From: CAILHX01 sp036561085 | GTDB taxonomy: Bacteria > Pseudomonadota > Gammaproteobacteria > Burkholderiales > Methylophilaceae | Direction of reading: 5' to 3' | Assembly (NCBI GenBank): GCA_036561085.1 | Contig: DATBPY010000071.1 | Span: forward strand, 1-7,508 | DNA length: 7,508 bases | Part shown: positions 1 to 4,814 of the stretch, piece by piece | How positions within the stretch are numbered: position 1 is the stretch's first letter | How the letters are laid out: each line of letters opens with the position of its first letter | Notes under the pieces: generated by a model | Told to the model about the DNA's origin: nothing | What the model saw: the letters and a program-made list of their open reading frames with translations, nothing else | Databases searched by the model: none | Made by a program: the position numbers and the translations under genes

Positions 1-1426
1 TGGAGAGTGCAGCACCGGGGTTGCTGGTGAGCAGGTCTTCGTGACCGTCCTTGGGTGAAGTGAATGGGTGATGCAATGCGGCCCAGCGGTTGTTTTCTTC
101 ATCATGCTCGAACATGGGGAAATCCACTACCCACAACGGTGCCCATGCACGGCCGTCCACATGGCCTTTTTCGTGACCGACCTTGGCGCGCAACGCACCC
201 AAAGCCTCATTGACTACCTTGGCCTTGTCGGCACCGAAGAACACTAGGTCGCCATTCTGCGCGCCGGTGAGATCTATCACCGCTTGCAGCGCCTTGACGT
301 GGATATTCTTTACGATGGGTGATTGCAGGCCTTCTTCATTGAGCTTGGTGATGTCGTTGATCTTGATATACGCCAAGCCTTTGGCACCGTAGATCTTAAC
401 GAATTCAGTGTAGGCATCGATATCGCCGCGACTGATCGCAGCACCACCGGGGATGCGCAAACCGGCCACGCGACAGCCCACAGCATTGGCAGCGCCGGAA
501 AATACTTTGAAATCGACGTCCTTCATCACTTCAGTCAGTTCGGTGATTTCCAGCGTAACGCGCATATCCGGTTTGTCGGAACCGTATCTATTCATGGCTT
601 CGGCGAATGTCAGGCGCGGGAACTGCGCCGGTAGATCGATATCCTGAACGCTCTTGAACATGCGACGTATCATTTCTTCGACGATATCCATGATCTGTTG
701 TTCGCCGAGAAAGGAGGTCTCGATATCCACCTGGGTGAATTCCGGCTGGCGGTCAGCACGCAAGTCTTCGTCGCGGAAACATTTGGTGATCTGGAAGTAA
801 CGGTCGAAACCGGCCACCATCAACAATTGTTTGAACAGTTGTGGCGACTGCGGCAGCGCAAAGAACATGCCGTGATGCACACGCGACGGCACCAGATAAT
901 CGCGCGCGCCTTCCGGCGTACTGCGTGTCAGCATCGGCGTCTCTATTTCGATGAATCCGTTCTCGTCCAGATAGTCACGCAAAGTCTTGGCTACGCGGTA
1001 GCGCAACATCATGTTCTTTTGCATCGCAGGACGGCGCAGATCGATATAACGATGTTCCAGCCGCACTGTTTCACTTAATGTATCGTCATCCAGCATGAAC
1101 GGCGGCGTCAGCGACGGATTGAGGATTTCGATCTCACTCGCCAACATTTCGACTTCACCGGTGGGGATATTCAGGTTAACCGTGCCTTCAGGACGAGCGC
1201 GGACTTTACACACCACTCTCAGCACGAACTCGTTGCGCACCGTTTCTGCATTGGCAAACGCTTCAGGGGTATCCGGATCGATCACGATCTGCGACATACC
1301 CGTACGGTCGCGCAGATCGATAAAAATCACCCCGCCATGGTCACGGCGACGATGCGCCCACCCACAAAGAGTCACAGTTTGGCCGATGTTTTGGCGATTC
1401 AGTTCGCCGCAGTAATGAGTACGCAT
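1..1426 (-). CDS. aspS: Aspartyl-tRNA synthetase, C-terminus cut by window edge
   Basis: Class IIb aminoacyl-tRNA synthetase that charges tRNA with aspartate in the cytoplasm. I translated all 475 complete codons on the minus strand and found no stop or frameshift. The N-terminal OB-fold anticodon-binding domain spans about residues 1-105 (MRTHYCGELN start, RRRDHGG at 26-32). Class II motif 1 lies around FIEIETPML (158-166), followed by PEGARDYLVPSR. Motif 2 is FRDEDLRADRQPEF (217-230). A bacterial GAD-type insertion domain follows at about 280-420, then the conserved HHPFTSPKD. Motif 3 and about 120 residues lie beyond position 1. The bacterial family is usually about 590-600 residues. The ATG at 1426 gives the family N-terminus, but no Shine-Dalgarno is visible before it. 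It is the third gene of the fmdB-like/DUF502/aspS unit, 27 bp after DUF502. His30 and Gly81 match the non-discriminating type (see findings). Confidence 0.97.
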   Translation of the reverse strand, partial: MRTHYCGELNRQNIGQTVTLCGWAHRRRDHGGVIFIDLRDRTGMSQIVIDPDTPEAFANAETVRNEFVLRVVCKVRARPEGTVNLNIPTGEVEMLASEIEILNPSLTPPFMLDDDTLSETVRLEHRYIDLRRPAMQKNMMLRYRVAKTLRDYLDENGFIEIETPMLTRSTPEGARDYLVPSRVHHGMFFALPQSPQLFKQLLMVAGFDRYFQITKCFRDEDLRADRQPEFTQVDIETSFLGEQQIMDIVEEMIRRMFKSVQDIDLPAQFPRLTFAEAMNRYGSDKPDMRVTLEITELTEVMKDVDFKVFSGAANAVGCRVAGLRIPGGAAISRGDIDAYTEFVKIYGAKGLAYIKINDITKLNEEGLQSPIVKNIHVKALQAVIDLTGAQNGDLVFFGADKAKVVNEALGALRAKVGHEKGHVDGRAWAPLWVVDFPMFEHDEENNRWAALHHPFTSPKDGHEDLLTSNPGAALS

Positions 1427-1453
1427 AAGATAGTTTTTGTTGGAGTTAAACAG

Positions 1454-2098
1454 TTAATGATGATCAGGCGTCACTACGCCCATGGAGATAATATATTTGA
1501 GTGCATCGTCCACACTCATGTCGAGTTCGATAACGTCTTTTTTCGGCATCATCAAAAAGAATCCAGAGGTCGGATTAGGTGTCGTAGGAACGTATACGCT
1601 CACATATTCGCCTTGGAGATGATTCACCACGTCGCCCCCTGGTTGCCCTGTGAGGAACGCGATAGTCCAGCTTCCTTCACGCGGATATTGCACCAGTAGA
1701 GCCTTGCGAAAAGCATTACCGGAGTCGGAAAACAGGGTATCGCTCACTTGCTTGACGCTGTAGTAAATGGACTTCACTACCGGCACTCTTGCCAATATGG
1801 CTTCCCAAATCAGCAGTACGCGTTTGCCGAGAATGTTGGTAGCGATCATGCCCGTCACCAGTACGATCAGCACGGTCAGAATCACGCCGAAGCCGGGAAT
1901 ATGCACGCCCAACACATTGTCAGGGCGCCATTGTGGTGGCAGTAGTAGTAAGCTTTGATCCATGACACCAATCAAGGTTTTCAGCACCCAGATGGTGATC
2001 ACCAACGGCACCAGCACCAGCAAGCCGGTAACAAGGTAGCGTCTGAACATTTGTTTTTTGGTCAACGCTTTAAGTCCGTTCTGGTTAATGGCAGGCAC
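1454..2098 (-). CDS. DUF502 family inner-membrane protein
   Basis: Recognised as the DUF502 (PF04367) family, whose plant relatives are the LIKE-COV proteins. The biochemical function is unknown. The protein has 214 residues with two hydrophobic segments, about 21-44 (starting YLVTGLLVLVPLVIT) and 63-90 (starting LGVHIPGFGVI). A soluble conserved part follows, with RVPVVKSIYYSVKQ (104-117), QYPREGSWTIAFLTG (137-151), and VPTTPNPTSGFF then MMPKKDVIELDMSVDDALKY (from 170). The reading frame opens with GTG at 2098, which lies inside the end of the upstream zinc-ribbon gene (14-bp overlap), suggesting translational coupling. No Shine-Dalgarno precedes this GTG. The ATG at 2050 (MFRRYLVTG) resembles the start of many relatives and is a real alternative, so the first 16 residues are uncertain. 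Conserved linkage with aspS is common in betaproteobacteria, but it does not reveal the role. Confidence 0.93.
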   Translation of the reverse strand: MPAINQNGLKALTKKQMFRRYLVTGLLVLVPLVITIWVLKTLIGVMDQSLLLLPPQWRPDNVLGVHIPGFGVILTVLIVLVTGMIATNILGKRVLLIWEAILARVPVVKSIYYSVKQVSDTLFSDSGNAFRKALLVQYPREGSWTIAFLTGQPGGDVVNHLQGEYVSVYVPTTPNPTSGFFLMMPKKDVIELDMSVDDALKYIISMGVVTPDHH

Positions 2099-2363
2099 AA
2101 TCGCTAGCGCAAGAAGCGGCTTTAGGTTCAGCTACAGATTCGGTCGCAGATGCGGCACTTTCAGCCTTGGGTTTGGAGCCGCCGCCTTTGAAGTCGGTGG
2201 CATACCAACCGCTACCTTTGAGTTGAAAACCTGCGGCAGAAAGCTGTTTGGCGAAAGTATCCTTGCCGCACTCAGGGCAAGTAGTCAGTATTGCATCGTT
2301 CATTTTCTGCATCACTTCTTTCTTAAAGCCGCAACTTGTGCAACGATAATCATAAATGGGCAT
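2085..2363 (-). CDS. FmdB-type small zinc-ribbon protein
   Basis: A 92-residue protein beginning MPIYDYRCTSCG, the signature of the FmdB/CxxC_CxxC_SSSS zinc-ribbon family. One zinc site is predicted from Cys8, Cys11, Cys29 and Cys32 (CTSC and CPEC). KGSGWYATDFKGG follows at about residues 49-61. The tail is low-complexity, rich in Ala, Ser, Lys and Glu, and ends in a second cysteine cluster (Cys85, Cys89, Cys91). Family members are often labelled putative regulators after FmdB of methylotrophs, but the function is not established. The ATG at 2363 is preferred over the adjacent in-frame GTG at 2366 because the Shine-Dalgarno AAGGAGG (2370-2376) lies 6 nt from the ATG and only 3 nt from the GTG. 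It is the first gene of the unit with DUF502 and aspS. Confidence 0.93.
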   Translation of the reverse strand: MPIYDYRCTSCGFKKEVMQKMNDAILTTCPECGKDTFAKQLSAAGFQLKGSGWYATDFKGGGSKPKAESAASATESVAEPKAASCASDCACH

Positions 2364-2369
2364 CACGAA

Positions 2370-2376
2370 CCTCCTT
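2370..2376 (-). promoter_or_regulatory. Strong Shine-Dalgarno of the zinc-ribbon gene
   Basis: Read on the minus strand this is AAGGAGG, 6 nt before the ATG at 2363. It decides the start codon. It is by far the best ribosome-binding site in the three-gene unit; neither DUF502 nor aspS has a recognisable one. Confidence 0.85.
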
Positions 2377-2386
2377 AAAAAACAAG

Positions 2387-2415
2387 ATTATAACCGAATC
2401 GCAGATACATTCTAA
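2387..2415 (-). promoter_or_regulatory. Predicted sigma70-type promoter of the fmdB-like/DUF502/aspS unit
   Basis: On the minus strand a perfect TATAAT occupies 2392-2387. Seventeen bases upstream is TTAGAA (2415-2410), a poor -35 matching 3 of 6 bases. Transcription would start near 2380, giving a leader of about 17 nt that is mostly the Shine-Dalgarno. It lies just downstream of the ssb terminator, so the unit probably starts here independently of ssb. This is inferred from sequence only. Confidence 0.6.
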
Positions 2416-2446
2416 GTGGCGGCAAAGTCGCTATTATCAAGCGTCA

Positions 2447-2474
2447 CAAAAACAAAACCGGCATTGCTGCCGGT
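2447..2474 (-). terminator. Intrinsic terminator of ssb
   Basis: On the minus strand ACCGGCA (2474-2468) pairs with TGCCGGT (2463-2457), a 7-bp GC-rich stem with a 4-nt loop. It is followed immediately by a T-rich run (TTTTGTTTTTG). It begins 25 bp after the ssb stop codon, which fits a rho-independent end for the ssb transcript. The opposite strand has no T-run after the stem, so it should work in one direction. Confidence 0.8.
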
Positions 2475-2499
2475 CTTCGTCACCCCGGAAACTCCATCA

Positions 2500-2967
2500 T
2501 TAAAATGGAATATCGTCATCCATATCATTAATAGAGCTGGCTGCAGGACGGCTGGAACTGCCGCCGGAAGACGATTGGGCAGGAGGTGCGCCTCTGTCGT
2601 TATCGCTATCTACCACTTCAAAGCTGTTACTACCGCTACGTCCGCCCAACATTTGCATACGATCGCCACGGATTTCGGTGGTGTATTGATCTTGGCCTTC
2701 TTTGTTCTGCCATTTGCGGGTTTGCAAGCTGCCTTCGACGTAGATAGCAGAACCTTTTTTCAGGTATTCGCCGCAAATCTCCGCCTGACGGCCAAAGAAA
2801 GAAACACGGTGCCATTCTGTTTTTTCCTGCTTCTCGCCGCCCTTGTCTTTCCAGTTTTCGGTCGTTGCGATACGCAGATTCGCCACTGCATCGCCGCTAG
2901 GCATGTAGCGAACTTCCGGGTCCGCGCCCAAATTACCGATTAGGATCACCTTGTTAACCGATGCCAT
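2500..2967 (-). CDS. ssb: Single-stranded DNA-binding protein
   Basis: Binds single-stranded DNA as a homotetramer in replication, recombination and repair. The 155-residue product has an N-terminal OB fold at about residues 1-110, with MASVNKVILIGNLGADPEVR, the aromatic residues Trp40, Trp52, Phe58 and Phe59, and VEGSLQTRKWQ (78-87). A flexible Ser/Gly/Pro-rich linker (about 111-145) follows, then the acidic C-terminal tip DMDDDIPF that recruits partner proteins. It is somewhat shorter than E. coli SSB (178 residues), mainly in the linker. The ATG at 2967 is supported by AAGGAG (2979-2974) 6 nt upstream. The gene is flanked by its own promoter and terminator and so looks monocistronic. In E. 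coli, ssb is adjacent to and divergent from uvrA; here yajR intervenes. Confidence 0.97.
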   Translation of the reverse strand: MASVNKVILIGNLGADPEVRYMPSGDAVANLRIATTENWKDKGGEKQEKTEWHRVSFFGRQAEICGEYLKKGSAIYVEGSLQTRKWQNKEGQDQYTTEIRGDRMQMLGGRSGSNSFEVVDSDNDRGAPPAQSSSGGSSSRPAASSINDMDDDIPF

Positions 2968-3288
2968 GTAACACTCCTTTTTACTGCAAGTTAAAGCGAT
3001 TCAGAAAATTGTTGCCAGAACCGAACAATTCAATTTTGTGATTATACAGAATAGAGCGGTCTTGTATTTTTGCGTTTTTGGCAGCGCAACATTCAAATTT
3101 TCGCGCACAAATAAATTATCTGCCGCACCCCTACTGTGCAGTCACCCAGCATTGCGCTCTTACTTCATCGCCAAGTAAAGGAATAACACGATGATTGTAA
3201 AACATATTTAATAATGGGCATAGCTATTGCTTTATAACATTCAGTATTGCTTTACTTGCAGTAGCTTGTTCAAAAAACTCCAATCTCT
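2968..3288. other. Intergenic region between ssb and yajR
   Basis: No gene is recognisable on either strand. The region holds the ssb Shine-Dalgarno and promoter (2974-3046). It also holds a short inverted repeat, TTACTT/AAGTAA (3160-3165 and 3173-3178), and a 10-bp direct repeat TATTGCTTTA (3225-3234 and 3245-3254) with a 20-bp period. On the plus strand two tiny frames occur: MIVKHI at 3191-3211, preceded by AAAGGA with 8-nt spacing, and MGIAIAL at 3214-3237. They are too short to call as genes. The part from about 3100 to 3288 is more AT-rich than the flanking genes and ends at a plus-strand terminator. Confidence 0.6.
3041..3046 (-). promoter_or_regulatory. Predicted -10 element of the ssb promoter
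   Basis: A perfect TATAAT on the minus strand, directly preceded by TG. No good -35 lies 16-18 bases upstream (17 bp gives AAATAC), so an activator or an extended contact may compensate. The predicted start near 3034 leaves a leader of about 66 nt. Around the start point lies an imperfect palindrome, ACAATTCAATTTTGT on the plus strand (3025-3039), whose core AATTCAATT is symmetric about its central base. It could be an operator or just AT-rich promoter DNA. Confidence 0.5.
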
Positions 3289-3313
3289 AACGAGCCCTCG
3301 GGCTCGTTTTTTT
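3289..3313 (+). terminator. Intrinsic terminator oriented for plus-strand transcription
   Basis: AACGAGCC (3289-3296) pairs with GGCTCGTT (3301-3308) around the loop CTCG. This 8-bp stem is followed by seven T residues (3307-3313, two of them inside the stem). That is canonical for transcripts moving left to right. Seen from the minus strand the stem lies just past the yajR stop but is followed by AGAGATTGGAG before any T-run, so it would be a poor terminator for yajR unless it acts bidirectionally through the flanking A and T tracts. No plus-strand gene is visible upstream. Confidence 0.75.
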
Positions 3314-4694
3314 ATGTTCGCTTCTGGATAAGTTGCAGCGCAGCCGGCTCATCCCAGTCATGCAAATCTACCTTGAGCAACACTACAGCTTCCTCTGCCA
3401 GCACCACCGCTTCGCGCACACCGCGTAATAGTCCAAGTTGCTCTGCCAAATCTTGTGCACGGGCTGCATCCAGTTCTCTATCCACGTGGAACATGCGGCT
3501 TTTAACTGCCATGGGTGCCTGCATACCCAGCGCCAGATATAGCCAGTACGCCATCAGCACACTGCAAAATACGAATACCATGGATGGCCCATAAGAATGC
3601 GACAGCCACCCGCCAATTACGCCGCCCAAAGAGAGGCCAAGGGACTGCGTGGTGTTGTAGACGCCGATAGCGGTGCCTTTACTGGCGACGGGGGCGATCT
3701 TGGTAATCAACGACGGCAGGCTGGCTTCAAGCACATTGAAAGCAACAAAATAGAGCGTAAGTGAAGTGACGATGCCCCAAAAATGCTCAATAGACGCCGC
3801 AAAAAATAGCTGCGCCACCAACATGATGACAATGGCACCCAAGAAGACTTGCTTGAGTTTTGCTTTCTTTTCGCCATAGATAATGGCAGGTACCATCAGC
3901 ACGAAAGATACCAGCATGATCGGCAGATAGACTTGCCAATGATGATTCACATCTAGATCACCTGCTTTTTTCAATGCGAACGGGACCACCATGAACATGG
4001 CCGTTTGCGCTGCGTGCAAGGCAAAAATGCCAAAGTTCAAGCGTAGTAATTGCGGGTTGTGCAGTACTTCTTTCAGCTTGCCGGCACTAGCTTGCGCATC
4101 GGAGTGAAAGTGACTGACTGCAGGGTCGGGAATTACGAATCTGACCACCAGCATCGCCAGCAACGCCAATACCCCGGTCAGGCCGAAAATGCCGGTGAGG
4201 CCTATCCATTGCCCCAAAGCCGGTCCTGCGACCAAAGACAGGGCAAAAGTCACACCTATGGTGCCGCCTATCATCGCCATGGCTTTGGTGCGGTGCTCTT
4301 CGCGTGTCAAGTCGGCCACCAATGCAGTGACTGCGGCGGAAATGGCTCCGGCTCCCTGGATCGCACGACCGAAAATGATGACGTAAATGTCCTGCGCCGA
4401 CATGGCGACAAAGCTACCCAGGGCGAACAATATCAACCCGAAATAGATCACTCGCTTGCGGCCATAGCGGTCGGAAGCGATGCCGAACGGCAACTGTAAT
4501 ATGGCTTGAGTTAAACCATATGCCCCTAATGCTAGTCCAATAAGAGTGTGGTTGGCTCCGCCGGGCATCTTTTCCGCATAGATGGCGAAGATGGGCAGAA
4601 TCATGAACATGCCTAGCATGCGCAGGCCGTAAATAGAGGCCAAGCTCATGCTGGCGCGGAGTTCCAGCGGGGTCATTTTTTCGGACAATTGCAT
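3312..4694 (-). CDS. yajR: YajR-type MFS transporter with C-terminal YAM-like domain
   Basis: A 460-residue inner-membrane major facilitator, probably a proton-coupled exporter; the substrate is unknown, as for E. coli YajR. It resembles YajR along its length (recalled, not aligned). The N-terminus has MTPLELRAS and LRMLGMFMILPIFAIYA (24-40). Then come GAYGLTQAILQLPFG (57-71), MFS motif A SDRYGRKRV (74-82), GRAIQGAGAISAAVTAL (109-125) and DLTREEHRTKAMA (128-140). The second half has FVAFNVLEASLPSLITK (316-332) and KGTAIGVYNTTQSLG (339-353). About twelve membrane helices are expected. Residues about 400-460 are soluble (LLRGVREAVVLAEEAVVLLKVD) and fit the ferredoxin-like YAM domain of YajR. 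The ATG at 4694 gives an N-terminus of YajR length; ATG 4676 (Met7) is an alternative. Neither has a Shine-Dalgarno. It is divergent from uvrA and lies upstream of ssb in the same direction. Confidence 0.9.
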   Translation of the reverse strand: MQLSEKMTPLELRASMSLASIYGLRMLGMFMILPIFAIYAEKMPGGANHTLIGLALGAYGLTQAILQLPFGIASDRYGRKRVIYFGLILFALGSFVAMSAQDIYVIIFGRAIQGAGAISAAVTALVADLTREEHRTKAMAMIGGTIGVTFALSLVAGPALGQWIGLTGIFGLTGVLALLAMLVVRFVIPDPAVSHFHSDAQASAGKLKEVLHNPQLLRLNFGIFALHAAQTAMFMVVPFALKKAGDLDVNHHWQVYLPIMLVSFVLMVPAIIYGEKKAKLKQVFLGAIVIMLVAQLFFAASIEHFWGIVTSLTLYFVAFNVLEASLPSLITKIAPVASKGTAIGVYNTTQSLGLSLGGVIGGWLSHSYGPSMVFVFCSVLMAYWLYLALGMQAPMAVKSRMFHVDRELDAARAQDLAEQLGLLRGVREAVVLAEEAVVLLKVDLHDWDEPAALQLIQKRT

Positions 4695-4739
4695 GTTTGG
4701 GATAACGGTTGAAAAATCTAGTAGCTTTTAAAAATGTAG

Positions 4740-4769
4740 TTGAGTGTGGGCCTGAATATTGCGTATATT
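4740..4769 (+). promoter_or_regulatory. Predicted uvrA promoter
   Basis: On the plus strand TTGAGT (4740-4745, 4 of 6 to consensus) and TATATT (4764-4769, 5 of 6) are separated by 18 bp. Transcription would begin near 4776, giving a leader of about 39 nt before the uvrA ATG. A second -35-like box TTGACC (4776-4781) has no acceptable -10 before the start codon. No CTG-N10-CAG LexA box is present in 4695-4814. Prediction from sequence only. Confidence 0.5.
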
Positions 4770-4775
4770 AGCAGG
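4751..4775. repeat. Imperfect inverted repeat over the shared yajR/uvrA -10 region
   Basis: A 25-bp stretch with arms CCTG (4751-4754) and CAGG (4772-4775) and inner matching bases at 4758-4759 and 4767-4768. Six of the twelve base-pair positions are symmetric. It covers both predicted -10 boxes, so it is placed like an operator. The spacing CTG-N17-CAG does not fit an E. coli LexA box (N10). It could be chance. Confidence 0.35.
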
Positions 4776-4794
4776 TTGACCACTATCTCGTCAG
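4765..4794 (-). promoter_or_regulatory. Predicted yajR promoter, overlapping the uvrA -10
   Basis: On the minus strand CTGACG (4794-4789, 4 of 6) and TAATAT (4770-4765, 4 of 6) are separated by 18 bp. The -10 box uses nearly the same bases as the uvrA -10 on the other strand, so the two polymerases would compete. The leader would be about 65 nt. This is a weaker prediction than the uvrA promoter. Confidence 0.35.
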
Positions 4795-4814
4795 ACAACT
4801 GATAAGCAAGGCAC

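Noticed and set aside
323..1699. Several plus-strand open frames across aspS and the end of DUF502
   Set aside because: The minus strand encodes full-length, conserved AspRS and DUF502 proteins here. The plus-strand frames are shadows with no family features.
2493..2509. TCCAT/ATGGA hairpin at the ssb stop codon
   Set aside because: The 5-bp AT-containing stem with a 7-nt loop is weak and mostly inside coding sequence; the real terminator is at 2447-2474.
2416..2943. 175-codon open frame on the plus strand opposite ssb
   Set aside because: Lies antisense to a clearly real ssb gene, has no recognisable domain, and would be read across the ssb terminator.
3134..3149. CTG-N10-CAG sequence resembling a LexA box upstream of ssb
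   Set aside because: Only the outer triplets fit. The interior TGCAGTCACC lacks the alternating AT core, and it lies about 100 bp upstream of the predicted ssb start.
3191..3237. Two tiny plus-strand frames (MIVKHI and MGIAIAL)
   Set aside because: Six and seven codons in AT-rich intergenic DNA occur easily by chance. Only the first has a Shine-Dalgarno, so they are mentioned as context and not called as genes.
4776..4781. TTGACC as the -35 of a uvrA promoter
   Set aside because: The best -10 at 17-18 bp spacing (CTGATA or TGATAA) is poor and would put the transcript start almost on the ATG. TTGAGT/TATATT fits better.
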